Source: Palsa-965 sp044448685 (GTDB taxonomy: Bacteria; Bacteroidota; Bacteroidia; Palsa-965). From it: a stretch of DNA of 64,000 nucleotides. Under the pieces are notes generated by a model that worked only from the letters and a program-made list of their open reading frames with translations, had not been told where the DNA came from and did no database searches. The position numbers and the translations under genes are program-made. Of this stretch, positions 53,963-62,668 are shown one piece after another. Position 1 is the first letter of the stretch, and each line of letters begins with the position of its first letter. The stretch covers positions 1 through 64,000 of the forward strand of contig JBIOHC010000004.1 in the NCBI GenBank assembly GCA_044448685.1. The letters are read 5' to 3'.

Positions 53963-55527
53963 CTTCCTTTAAATTCCCCAAACACCTTACGCATTACATC
54001 CGCAATTTCGCCAAGCGTTGCATACTGCTCTGAAGCTTCCAGAATAGCAGGCATCAGGTTCTCCTGTCCTCTTGCATTGGATTCCAGACGCGTCAGTATT
54101 TCCTTCACTTTCTGATTATCCCGTGTTGCCCGTATCTGTTTTATTTTGTCAATCTGTACCTGGCGTATGGAATCATCTATTCTCAGAATATCGCCCAGTG
54201 GAGCTTCTTCCATCGTGAATTTGTTCACCCCTACAATGATCTTCTCCCCGCTTTGTATATCGCCCTGGTAACGGTAGGCCGAAAGGGCTATTTCTTTTTG
54301 CATATAGCCCTGTTCAATGGCTTCTACTGATCCTCCCATCTTGTCAATGGTGTGGATATATTCCCAGGCCTTGCGTTCCACTTCGGCTGTCAGCTCTTCC
54401 ACGAAATAAGATCCTGCAAGCGGATCAACTGTATCCGTGGCACCGCTTTCATAGCCAATGATTTGTTGTGTACGCAGGGCAATACGTGCAGCTTCTTCTG
54501 TAGGCAGGGCAATAGCTTCATCAAAGCCGTTGGTATGTAAGCTTTGAGTACCTCCGAGTACTGCCGAAAGAGCCTGAAGGGTAACACGGGTAATATTGTT
54601 CTGTGGTTGCTGGGCTGTAAGTGTTGAGCCCCCTGTCTGGGTATGGAAACGAAGCATCTGTGCACGGGGATCTGTAGCTCCCAATTCCTTTGTAATGGTT
54701 GCCCACATTCTGCGGGCTGCACGGAACTTGGCTATCTCTTCAAAAAAATTATTGTGGGCATTGAAAAAGAAGGAAAGCCTTTTGGCAAACACATTGATAT
54801 CAAGTCCTTTGTCAATGGCTGCTTTCAGATAAGCCTTGCCATTGGCCAGGGTAAATGCCAGCTCCTGTACAGCTGTGGAGCCGGCTTCGCGTATATGATA
54901 GCCTGAAATAGAAATCGTATTCCAGCGAGGCACTTCCTTGCTGCAATAGGCAAAGATATCGGTGATAATACGCATGCTGGGTTTGGGAGGATAGATATAG
55001 GTTCCCCTTGCCGCATACTCTTTCAGGATATCATTCTGAATGGTTCCGGAAATCTTTTTGAGGTCTGCACCCTGCTTTTTTGCAAGAGCTATATACATAG
55101 CGAGCAGGATGGATGCTGTTGAATTAATGGTCATGGAAGTAGTTATACCTTCCAGCTTGATACCATCGAACAGTATTTCCATATCCTTCAGTGAATCGAT
55201 TGCCACCCCCGATTTACCTACTTCCCCTTCGGAAAAAGCATGATCCGAATCATATCCTATCTGGGTAGGCAGATCAAAAGCTACAGAAAGACCGGTTGTG
55301 CCTTGATTCAAAAGATAATGGTAACGTTTATTGCTTTCTTCGGCCGTTGAAAACCCGGCATACTGACGCATGGTCCACAGCTTACTGCGGTACATCGTTT
55401 GTTGTACACCTCTGGTAAAAGGAAATTCTCCCGGTTGTTCATCCGGAAATTCTTTCTTACCGTAAACCCGCTTGATTTCTATACCGGAATCGGTAAGGAA
55501 ATGTTTCTTTCTTTCCTGCTCTTCCAT
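53959..55527 (-). CDS. methylmalonyl-CoA mutase family, large-subunit catalytic domain
   Basis: This 522-residue protein has the substrate-binding barrel of acyl-CoA mutases: RQYAGFSTAEESNKRYHYLL, GLSVAFDLPTQIGYDSDH, TMTINSTASILLAMYIA, and HTQTGGSTLTAQQPQNN with GFDEAIALPTEEAARIALRTQ. The cobalamin-binding domain is missing, as in two-component mutases where a small subunit supplies it; no such gene is in the window. It probably interconverts methylmalonyl-CoA (or isobutyryl-CoA) and its isomer in propionate or branched-chain metabolism. A conserved unknown gene precedes it by 3 nt. Confidence 0.92.
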   Translation of the reverse strand: MEEQERKKHFLTDSGIEIKRVYGKKEFPDEQPGEFPFTRGVQQTMYRSKLWTMRQYAGFSTAEESNKRYHYLLNQGTTGLSVAFDLPTQIGYDSDHAFSEGEVGKSGVAIDSLKDMEILFDGIKLEGITTSMTINSTASILLAMYIALAKKQGADLKKISGTIQNDILKEYAARGTYIYPPKPSMRIITDIFAYCSKEVPRWNTISISGYHIREAGSTAVQELAFTLANGKAYLKAAIDKGLDINVFAKRLSFFFNAHNNFFEEIAKFRAARRMWATITKELGATDPRAQMLRFHTQTGGSTLTAQQPQNNITRVTLQALSAVLGGTQSLHTNGFDEAIALPTEEAARIALRTQQIIGYESGATDTVDPLAGSYFVEELTAEVERKAWEYIHTIDKMGGSVEAIEQGYMQKEIALSAYRYQGDIQSGEKIIVGVNKFTMEEAPLGDILRIDDSIRQVQIDKIKQIRATRDNQKVKEILTRLESNARGQENLMPAILEASEQYATLGEIADVMRKVFGEFKGS

Positions 55528-55530
55528 ACC

Positions 55531-56064
55531 TTAAAAATTCTGTCCCACTTCCCTCTTTATATACTCCAAAGCCACCTCTGTAGGCAGTTTAGGCACCTGC
55601 GCAGAGATATTGATAATCATCTGGCTCAGATCCATACTGGAAGCCGTATCGGGAATCTTGGTGGAGGAAATATTGATCAGCTTGATGATTTCTTCCTTGG
55701 CTGTCTTTACCATTTCCCAGGAATGTCCGCTTACATATATCTGCTGGGAAAGATTGTGTTCAAATTCGTTCCGGATGGCTTTGATAAGCTCTGTCTGCAA
55801 CAGGCGGGCGCTCATACCTTGTTTATTCACACGGGGGATAAGGCTGTTGGGTGAAATCCTTTCCAGAAACAATGCCAGTCTTTCATAAGCCTGAAGCCTT
55901 GTAGGTGTTATCAGACTTTGGTTGGCTATCCTTATTTCAGTAAGGCGTTTGCGTGCATCATTATCCAGAAAGCTTTTCACAAGGTAATACGCCGTCAGGA
56001 AGACAATTATTGCAGGTACCAGCATCATCATCCCTTTGAGGAAGAGGTTCATCGAAATATCCAT
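55531..56064 (-). CDS. membrane-anchored conserved protein upstream of the mutase
   Basis: This 177-residue protein has an N-terminal membrane helix (GMMMLVPAIIVFLTAYYLV) and a soluble helical part with RLQAYERLALFLERISPNSLIPR and QTELIKAIRNEFEHNLSQQIYVS. I know this kind of protein only as a conserved unknown of Bacteroidota. It is 3 nt upstream of the mutase gene on the same strand, so the two are co-expressed; a shared function is possible but unproven. Confidence 0.75.
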   Translation of the reverse strand: MDISMNLFLKGMMMLVPAIIVFLTAYYLVKSFLDNDARKRLTEIRIANQSLITPTRLQAYERLALFLERISPNSLIPRVNKQGMSARLLQTELIKAIRNEFEHNLSQQIYVSGHSWEMVKTAKEEIIKLINISSTKIPDTASSMDLSQMIINISAQVPKLPTEVALEYIKREVGQNF

Positions 56065-56168
56065 AATCTTTTATATCTTTAGATGGATAAAGATCGCAAA
56101 ATTTCCTGATTTCGCCCCGGAGCCTGCTCAATCTAACCCCGGCCCTTTATCCCAGTGCCTGTCATACC

Positions 56169-56729
56169 ATGAAAAAGCTTGTCTCTATTTGCTCTTTCAT
56201 CCTCCTCTGCCTCCTGCTGAGCAGCAACAGGCCTGTAACACCTAATCCTATTCCTGGTCCTTACCTTGGTTTTAACCTTATGCCTGGGGCCAACAGTAAT
56301 CTGGTTAGTTTCGGGCTGGTCCGTATCCTGCCCGACGGACGGAAAGTAATCAAATCTATCAGCCGTAATGAATTTATCCGCCTGGCCTGCGGCCAGTGCC
56401 ATGAAGATGCAAACCCTACCGGGGAAAACCTCTTTGCCAAATATGAAGTGGATGAATGCGGGCTCTACCGGGATAGTATTTTCAAAAAAGCAAGCTTTAT
56501 ATGCGGTTCACTTGATCTGCTCTGGAAATTAAGATATCAGAGAGCACCTTATGGTGGCTCTGATACTATAGGGTGGACAGGTTCCACCGTTCCTTCCAGA
56601 GCACAGATGAATATCCTCAAACAATACGGTGCCGAAAATCTGGATGACTTTATTTACGGTGAAAATGCTTTCAAACTTCTGCATGATATGCAGAGTTTTG
56701 CCTGGCAAAGTAAATATAAGAGTAATTGA
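56169..56729 (+). CDS. secreted protein with a single CXXCH motif
   Basis: This 186-residue protein has a signal peptide (MKKLVSICSFILLCLLLSS). Residues about 74-80 read ACGQCHED, a heme c-type CXXCH motif, followed later by two further cysteines (DECGLY, FICGSL). The rest matches no cytochrome fold that I can identify, so it may be a mono-heme protein or a coincidental motif. It is divergent from the mutase operon (about 100 bp) and followed by a repeat-rich gap. Confidence 0.7.
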   Translation: MKKLVSICSFILLCLLLSSNRPVTPNPIPGPYLGFNLMPGANSNLVSFGLVRILPDGRKVIKSISRNEFIRLACGQCHEDANPTGENLFAKYEVDECGLYRDSIFKKASFICGSLDLLWKLRYQRAPYGGSDTIGWTGSTVPSRAQMNILKQYGAENLDDFIYGENAFKLLHDMQSFAWQSKYKSN

Positions 56730-57069
56730 ATGTTCTTGTTTTGTCACTCCCCTCCTTGTTTCAAGGAGGAGTCTCAGACAGAGCGCAGCAATTGTCTGAG
56801 GGGGTGGCTTTTGTCATTCTGAGCCACCTTGGGGAAGGTTGTGGGAAGCAGTGGCGAAGAATCTCCTTGGTATTGCAAGAAAAGACACTTATCATCGAAG
56901 CAAAGGAACTATGCTTGCTGCAAAAGAAACTTTTCCTGCAAGGAAAGGCTTATTCGTTGTAAAAAGGGCTCCTCCCCTCCTTCAGATTCATCCCCCCTTT
57001 TTTCCCTTCGCTTTCGGTTGCCAAGGCTCAAAAAATGCTGATTCCGATTGATTTAACCTTTAGGGTTAA
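56730..57069. other. repeat-rich intergenic region
   Basis: No gene is supported here. The stretch contains a CTCCTTG...CAAGGAG hairpin, a TTGTCTGAGGGGGTGGC segment and a GTCATTCTGAGCC...GAAGAATCTC segment, all of which look like dispersed intergenic repeats. Short open frames in it lack coding character. Confidence 0.5.
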
Positions 57070-57165
57070 TTGTGTCACCCCTACGGGGTTTTAATTCATC
57101 ATTAATCTGCTTTTCTATAATTATGTCAGCCCTTCGGGCTTACCCGTTGAACAATCCGAAGGGTT
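57070..57165. repeat. half copy of the CCCCTTCGGGG inverted-repeat element
   Basis: TTGTGTCACCCCTACGGGGTT (one mismatch to the end at 38623) is followed by TTCTATAATTATGTCAGCCCTTCGGGCTT, close to the left half of the 38623-38780 element. The right half is degraded. Confidence 0.75.
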
Positions 57166-57173
57166 CATACCCC

Positions 57174-57257
57174 AATCATGATGAATCATGAAACAACGGT
57201 GTACATGATCCCCGTCAATCATGACAATCATGACAATCTGCGTGCTATCACGTTCTG
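57174..57257. repeat. degraded copy E of the 100-bp palindromic element
   Basis: Repeated AATCATGA segments lead to a right end ATCTGCGTGCTATCACGTT, matching the right ends of copies A-D. The left end is lost where it meets the neighbouring repeat. Confidence 0.65.
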
Positions 57258-57349
57258 GGTATGCTTAAAACTTGCTAATGCCTATTTGAATCAATTTAAC
57301 CTACTAAATATCACCACCTTGCATTCCCTTCCAATTCCAATCAAAATGT

Positions 57350-57357
57350 TAACTTTG
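57350..57357 (+). promoter_or_regulatory. -7 promoter box TAACTTTG for the aminotransferase operon
   Basis: The box matches TAnnTTTG and lies 17 nt before ATG 57375. It is the likely entry point for the co-directional run up to the end of the window. Confidence 0.5.
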
Positions 57358-57374
57358 CGCCTTAATTTCCATGT

Positions 57375-58565
57375 ATGATTTTATCGGATAGAATCAATGC
57401 CCTGTCAGAATCCCAGACCATTGCTATGGCCAGGAAAAGCAGGGATCTGATTGCTCAGGGGGTAGATCTAATAAGCCTTAGTCTGGGTGAACCTGACTTC
57501 CCTACTCCTGACCCGGTTAAAGAAGCGGCCAAAAAGGCTATTGATGACAATTTCAGTTATTATACCCATGTTTCAGGCTACCTGGAATTACGTCAGGCTG
57601 TTGCCAACAAACTGAAAAGGGATAATGGCCTGGATTATACAGCTGATCAGATTGTAGTGAGTACAGGCGCAAAACAGTGTATTGCCAATGCTGTACTTTG
57701 CCTTGTGAATCCGGGTGATGAAGTAATCGTTCCTTCTCCTTACTGGGTCAGCTATCTGGAACTGGTAAAACTGGCAGAAGGTAATACGGTTGTTATACCG
57801 ACTACATTCGATACGAATTTTAAAATGCTTCCCGGGCAGCTCAAGGCTGCCATCACTGCTAAATCCAGACTGATTATCTTCAGCTCTCCCGGCAACCCTA
57901 CCGGTGCCGTTTATTCCAAAGAAGAACTGAAAGCCCTTGCTGAAGTGGTGATACAATACCCTGATGTCTACATTCTGTCGGATGAAATTTACGAAGACAT
58001 TAATTTTATCGGCAAACATGAAAGCATTGCCCAGTTTGATTTTATTAAGGAAAGGGTGATAGTGGTGAACGGAGTATCCAAAGGATTTGCCATGACAGGC
58101 TGGAGAGGCGGTTATTCCGCCAGTCCGCTCTGGCTTGCCAAAGCATGCGATAAAATGCAGGGCCAGTTTACTTCGGCCACCTGCTCCATCACCCAGAAAG
58201 CCATGCACAAAGCCATGGAGCTGCCTTCCGGTAGTACCAATGCCATGCGGGAAGCATTCCGCAAAAGAAGGGATCTGGTGTATACCCTGATGATTGAAAT
58301 ACCCGGTATTAAGCTGAACAAACCCGATGGAGCCTTTTACCTCTATCCTGAAATATCGGCCTTTTTTGGTAAGACTGATGGAAAGACAACCATCAAATGC
58401 GGTACCGATCTGAGCCTCTACCTGATTGAAAAAGCACATGTTTCTGTTGTTCCCGGCTCTGCTTTCGGGAACGACAATTATATACGGATTTCCTATGCCA
58501 CTTCGGAAGAGAAACTGAAGGAAGCCATGAGAAGAATTAAAAATGCCCTTCAAGAACTGAAATAA
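57375..58565 (+). CDS. class I PLP-dependent aminotransferase (aspartate aminotransferase type)
   Basis: This 396-residue protein has the AAT subgroup I-gamma hallmarks: LSLGEPDFPTPD near the N-terminus, STGAKQCIANA, SPGNPTGAVYS, SDEIYEDI and the PLP lysine in VNGVSKGFAMTGWRGGY, with RISYATSEE carrying the substrate arginine at the C-terminus. It transfers the amino group between aspartate (or a related amino acid) and 2-oxoglutarate; prephenate activity is possible in this group. The heptose kinase gene starts 6 nt after it. Confidence 0.93.
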   Translation: MILSDRINALSESQTIAMARKSRDLIAQGVDLISLSLGEPDFPTPDPVKEAAKKAIDDNFSYYTHVSGYLELRQAVANKLKRDNGLDYTADQIVVSTGAKQCIANAVLCLVNPGDEVIVPSPYWVSYLELVKLAEGNTVVIPTTFDTNFKMLPGQLKAAITAKSRLIIFSSPGNPTGAVYSKEELKALAEVVIQYPDVYILSDEIYEDINFIGKHESIAQFDFIKERVIVVNGVSKGFAMTGWRGGYSASPLWLAKACDKMQGQFTSATCSITQKAMHKAMELPSGSTNAMREAFRKRRDLVYTLMIEIPGIKLNKPDGAFYLYPEISAFFGKTDGKTTIKCGTDLSLYLIEKAHVSVVPGSAFGNDNYIRISYATSEEKLKEAMRRIKNALQELK

Positions 58566-58571
58566 ACAGAC

Positions 58572-59588
58572 ATGAAAAACCTCAGCACACGGGAAGTGAA
58601 TAAAATATTTACTTCTTTCAATAATCTCCGCGTCCTCATCATAGGGGATGTAATGATTGATTCCTATCTCTGGGGAAGGGTAACGCGTATATCGCCCGAA
58701 GCTCCGGTTCCGGTGGTATCCATTACCAAGAAGGAACGCAGACTGGGTGGTGCTGCCAACGTAGCGCTGAATGTACAGGCTATGGGCGCCACACCTATCC
58801 TTTGTTCTGTTATAGGTGTGGATAAAGAAGGGGGACGATTTCTGGAACTGCTTCAGAAACAAAAACTAAGTGCCAAAGGCATATTGAAAAGCCGCAGCAG
58901 GATCACAACTGTCAAAACAAGGGTAATAGGCAACAACCACCAGATGATACGGGTGGATGAAGAGATTGATTATGATATTACGGAAGCCGAAACAGAACAG
59001 TTCCTGCACCTGATCAGCTACCTGCTCAAACATGAAAAGATTGATGTAATCATTTTCGAAGATTATGACAAAGGCCTTATCACTCCCCCCCTTATTCAGC
59101 GTGTGGTGACAGAAGCCCGTAAAATGGGTGTACCTACTGTCGTGGATCCCAAACGCAGACATTTCGGTGATTATAAAGGTGTCACCCTCTTCAAACCGAA
59201 CCTGAAAGAACTGCGGGATGGTTTAAAAACCGAGTTCGACCAGACCAATATCAAGGAAATTCAGAAAGCAGTGGAAACCCTGCGTTCCAAGATGAAAATT
59301 GATGTAGCCCTGATCACCCTTTCTGAGCACGGTATCTATATCAGCAGCAAGAAAACAAAGAAAATAATTCCTGCCCATATACGTAATATTGCCGATGTAT
59401 CCGGTGCCGGCGATACCGTTGTAAGTGTGGCATCCCTTTGCCTGGCTTTAAAACTCAGGCCGGAATGGATTGCACTTATCTCTAACCTGGCAGGCGGACT
59501 GGTTTGCGAAAAAGTAGGGGTTGTGCCCATTGATAAGGAACAACTGAGGGAAGAAACCCTGGAACTCGTGTCAAAGAAAAAAGAATGA
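58572..59588 (+). CDS. rfaE1: heptose-7-phosphate kinase (RfaE1/HldE N-domain)
   Basis: This 338-residue PfkB-family sugar kinase shows IGDVMIDSYLWGRVTRISPEAPVPV, the RfaE signature, then GGAANVALNVQAMG and the catalytic DVSGAGDTVVSVA. It phosphorylates D-glycero-D-manno-heptose 7-phosphate for LPS core and surface glycan synthesis. Only the kinase half is present; the nucleotidyltransferase half must be encoded separately. It overlaps ubiE by 4 bp. Confidence 0.92.
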   Translation: MKNLSTREVNKIFTSFNNLRVLIIGDVMIDSYLWGRVTRISPEAPVPVVSITKKERRLGGAANVALNVQAMGATPILCSVIGVDKEGGRFLELLQKQKLSAKGILKSRSRITTVKTRVIGNNHQMIRVDEEIDYDITEAETEQFLHLISYLLKHEKIDVIIFEDYDKGLITPPLIQRVVTEARKMGVPTVVDPKRRHFGDYKGVTLFKPNLKELRDGLKTEFDQTNIKEIQKAVETLRSKMKIDVALITLSEHGIYISSKKTKKIIPAHIRNIADVSGAGDTVVSVASLCLALKLRPEWIALISNLAGGLVCEKVGVVPIDKEQLREETLELVSKKKE

Positions 59589-60310
59589 CTCCTGCCGTCA
59601 CGCCTTATAACCAGGAAACGGCTAAGAAGGCCCAGGTAGCGAGCATGTTCGATAACATTGCCCGCAGATATGACCTGCTGAACCAGATCCTGTCTCTCGG
59701 TATTCATAAGAGCTGGAGAAGAAAAGCGGTGAATATGCTGAAGGCGTCCTCTCCCGGACTCCTGCTTGATATAGCCACAGGAACAGGTGATTTTGCCATT
59801 GAAGCACTGAGACTGTATCCCGAAAAGATAATAGGAGTGGATATTTCAGAAGGGATGCTAACATGCGGAAGGGAAAAGCTTAAAAAGCTTGGCCTCGACA
59901 GCAAGATAGAACTGCAGACAGGTGATTCCGAGAACCTTTCATTTCCTGAGAATACCTTCGATGCAATTACGGTCGGATTCGGAGTCCGTAATTTTGAAAA
60001 CCTTGAAAAAGGACTTGCCGGTATGTTAAGGGTTCTGAAACCGGGTGGAAGAGCCGTCATTCTGGAGTTTTCAAAGCCCAGAGGTTTTCCGGTCAAACAG
60101 GTTTATTTTTTCTATTTTCGTTATGTGACACCCCTTATAGGGCGTTTGTTTTCGCGTGACCACAGGGCTTATTCCTATCTCAATGAGAGCGTGGAAGCCT
60201 TTCCGGATGGACAGAACTTTATACATATCCTTGAAAAACTGGGATACAGGCAATGTTCCTTCTATCCCCTTAGCTTTGGAATAGCCACAATTTATCAGGC
60301 CATAAAATAA
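59585..60310 (+). CDS. ubiE: demethylmenaquinone/ubiquinone C-methyltransferase
   Basis: This 241-residue enzyme has the SAM motif LLDIATGTGDFAIEAL, then VGVDISEGML (here IGVDISEGML) and the UbiE signature GFGVRNFENLEKGL, with VILEFSKP near the end. In Bacteroidota, which use menaquinone, it makes menaquinone from demethylmenaquinone (also called menG). It sits just before porT, an order common in this phylum. The ATGA overlap with the kinase gene shows translational coupling. Confidence 0.95.
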   Translation: MTPAVTPYNQETAKKAQVASMFDNIARRYDLLNQILSLGIHKSWRRKAVNMLKASSPGLLLDIATGTGDFAIEALRLYPEKIIGVDISEGMLTCGREKLKKLGLDSKIELQTGDSENLSFPENTFDAITVGFGVRNFENLEKGLAGMLRVLKPGGRAVILEFSKPRGFPVKQVYFFYFRYVTPLIGRLFSRDHRAYSYLNESVEAFPDGQNFIHILEKLGYRQCSFYPLSFGIATIYQAIK

Positions 60311-60322
60311 ACGTACCTTCGT

Positions 60323-61072
60323 ATGCGTTTACTAACCCAACAGGTGAAAAAACTAGTTTACATACTCTTTCCGGTCCTGGCTTTGTTTCTGCAAGGTGTT
60401 GTCCATGCTCAATCAAACAGCAACGACAACCTTCCGAAATACTATAACGAAAAACTGCATTTCGGCTTTACCCTGGGTGTCAATAAGGCAGATTTCATTA
60501 TACATCCGGTGAAGAATCTATATACTATGGATTCTTTGAAACAGGTCACCTCCAAGCCTAGCTACGGTTTCAATATCGGCATTGTGAGTGAATATGCCTT
60601 TACAGAATACCTCTGTATACGCTTCGTTCCGGACCTTTCTTTTGCTGCAAGGACCCTAACTTATACCTTCGACACGCCTAAGGATACCAGCCGTGGTTTG
60701 GTTAACATGAAAAAACTCGTTGAATCCACCTTTGTTGAATTCCCCCTCGATCTGAAGCTGCGCTCACAGCGCATGCATGATTTTGCAGCCTATGTGCTTG
60801 CCGGAGCCAAGTACAGTATAGACCTTGCTTCTCAAAAGAATGTCACCAATAGCAATGCCCAGGATGCTGTTGTAAAACTCCGTAAGGATGATTACGGGGT
60901 CAATGTGGGTACAGGCGTGGAATTTTTTATGCCTTATTTTAAGCTGGGCTTTGAACTCAAGTTTACCTACGGATTCAAAGACCTTATTGTACACGATCAG
61001 TACATCTACTCCACTTCAATCGAAAAGCTGAATACGAAGATGTTTTTGTTTTCTGTAACCTTCGAGGGCTGA
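60323..61072 (+). CDS. porT: PorT-like outer-membrane barrel of the type IX secretion system
   Basis: This 249-residue protein has a signal peptide (YILFPVLALFLQGVVHAQ). The barrel strands include LHFGFTLGVNKADF, YGFNIGIVSEYAF and a last strand KMFLFSVTFEG with a C-terminal aromatic close to the end. Length, the FVEFPLDLKL-type strand and the position directly after ubiE fit PorT, required for T9SS function. The window's T9SS cargo proteins agree with this. A near-consensus box TACCTTCG lies 1 nt before the ATG. A general PorT-family barrel is the alternative. Confidence 0.82.
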   Translation: MRLLTQQVKKLVYILFPVLALFLQGVVHAQSNSNDNLPKYYNEKLHFGFTLGVNKADFIIHPVKNLYTMDSLKQVTSKPSYGFNIGIVSEYAFTEYLCIRFVPDLSFAARTLTYTFDTPKDTSRGLVNMKKLVESTFVEFPLDLKLRSQRMHDFAAYVLAGAKYSIDLASQKNVTNSNAQDAVVKLRKDDYGVNVGTGVEFFMPYFKLGFELKFTYGFKDLIVHDQYIYSTSIEKLNTKMFLFSVTFEG

Positions 61073-61078
61073 ACGCTC

Positions 61079-62668
61079 ATGGTATACGAGGCAGAAATCT
61101 TTCTTCTTCCGGAAGAGGCCGAATCGGAAGGAACTCTTTGGCTTATTGCTTCCAATAAACTTTCCATACCCCTTAAATCCATCACTGCCGTTCGTATTCT
61201 GAAACGCTCTGTTGACGCCCGCTCCAGAACCATCCGTCTGAACCTTAAAATAAAAGTCTATACCGGAGAAATTCCTGCTGCTTCTGTTTATTCCAAAACA
61301 CTTCCGGATGTTTCTAAGGGAAAACCTGTTCTCATCGCCGGTGCAGGGCCTGCAGGTCTGTTTGCAGCGCTACGTATAGCCGGTGCTGGATGTAAACCTG
61401 TAATCATTGAAAGAGGCAAGGATGTCAGAAGCCGGCGTTTCGACCTGGCAGCCATCAGCAAGAACCATATCGTAAACCCGGATTCCAATTACTGTTTCGG
61501 TGAAGGCGGTGCGGGTACCTATTCAGATGGAAAGCTTTATACCCGTTCGAACAAACGGGGTGATGTACAAAGCATACTTGAAACCTTCGTGGCACACGGT
61601 GCAAGTGAAGATATCCTGATCGATGCCCACCCTCATATAGGCACCAATAAACTGCCCGATATCATTGTCAGCATACGGGAATCCTTGCTTGCCTGCGGAG
61701 CTGAAATACATTTTGAAACGCGGGTCACTGACCTGATCATCCGGGATCACCATATAGAGGGGGTGACGGCTGTGAAGGCAGGGGAAGAAAAAGAATTCCT
61801 GTCTACTCAACTTATCCTGGCTACAGGCCATTCTGCACGCGACATTTTTGAAATGCTTCACCGCAACAATATCCGGATCGAAGCCAAACCTTTTGCCATG
61901 GGCCTTCGCGTAGAACATTCGCAGGCACTGATTGACTCTATCCAATATCATTGCCCGATAACCAAGGTGGAAGACCTGCGTAAACATCTTCCGGCAGCTT
62001 CTTACAGTGCCGTACACCAAAGTAATGGAAGAGGTGTTTACTCCTTCTGTATGTGCCCGGGCGGTATTATAGCCCCTTGTGCCACAGGCCCGGAAGAGGT
62101 AGTCACCAACGGCTGGTCGCCAAGCAAACGAAACAACCCCTACAGCAATTCAGGCATCGTGGTATCCATAGAACCTTCCGACTACCGGAAGTATGAATCC
62201 GCCGGTCCTTTAGCTGGCTTGCGTTATCAGCAGGAACTGGAAAAGATGGCCTGGGAAGCAGGGGGGAAAACACAAACTGCACCTGCTCAGCGCCTGGTCG
62301 ATTTTGTGGAAGGAATACTCAGTTCCGGTTTACCCGAAACCTCTTACCAGCCGGGCATACGTTCTGCCCCTCTCCATAGCCTCTTACCTCCTGAAATTGG
62401 CCTCCGTATTCAGGACGGCCTCAAAGTTTTCGGAGAGAAGATGAAAGGTTATTTTACCAACGAAGCGGTATTGCATGGAGTGGAATCACGTACCTCCTCT
62501 CCGGTACGCATTCCAAGAGACAAAGAATCTCTGGAGCATGTTGAGATCGGCGGTTTGTACCCTTGCGCCGAAGGGGCCGGTTATGCAGGTGGAATTGTAT
62601 CGGCAGCCATAGACGGACAGAATTGTGCAGATGCCGCTATCCGAAAAATTAAAACTTTAGCCCGGTGA
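61079..62668 (+). CDS. FAD-dependent oxidoreductase (COG2509 type)
   Basis: The protein has 529 residues. After an N-terminal domain of about 80 residues with basic strands, the FAD-binding site VLIAGAGPAGLFAALRI appears near residue 83, then YCFGEGGAGTYSDGKL and FCMCPGGIIAPC. The C-terminal GLYPCAEGAGYAGGIVSAA is the second FAD-contact motif. This pattern defines a widespread family of uncharacterised dehydrogenases resembling geranylgeranyl-reductase-like flavoproteins. The substrate is unknown. It starts 6 nt after porT and overlaps the PAP2 gene by 4 bp. Confidence 0.9.
   Translation: MVYEAEIFLLPEEAESEGTLWLIASNKLSIPLKSITAVRILKRSVDARSRTIRLNLKIKVYTGEIPAASVYSKTLPDVSKGKPVLIAGAGPAGLFAALRIAGAGCKPVIIERGKDVRSRRFDLAAISKNHIVNPDSNYCFGEGGAGTYSDGKLYTRSNKRGDVQSILETFVAHGASEDILIDAHPHIGTNKLPDIIVSIRESLLACGAEIHFETRVTDLIIRDHHIEGVTAVKAGEEKEFLSTQLILATGHSARDIFEMLHRNNIRIEAKPFAMGLRVEHSQALIDSIQYHCPITKVEDLRKHLPAASYSAVHQSNGRGVYSFCMCPGGIIAPCATGPEEVVTNGWSPSKRNNPYSNSGIVVSIEPSDYRKYESAGPLAGLRYQQELEKMAWEAGGKTQTAPAQRLVDFVEGILSSGLPETSYQPGIRSAPLHSLLPPEIGLRIQDGLKVFGEKMKGYFTNEAVLHGVESRTSSPVRIPRDKESLEHVEIGGLYPCAEGAGYAGGIVSAAIDGQNCADAAIRKIKTLAR

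Noticed and set aside
56726..57051. Short frames in the gap after the CXXCH gene
   Set aside because: They are made of intergenic repeats and have no signal peptide, domain or ribosome site.
57588..58862. 424-codon minus-strand frame
   Set aside because: It lies opposite the aminotransferase and heptose kinase genes, which have clear family motifs. It is an antisense shadow.
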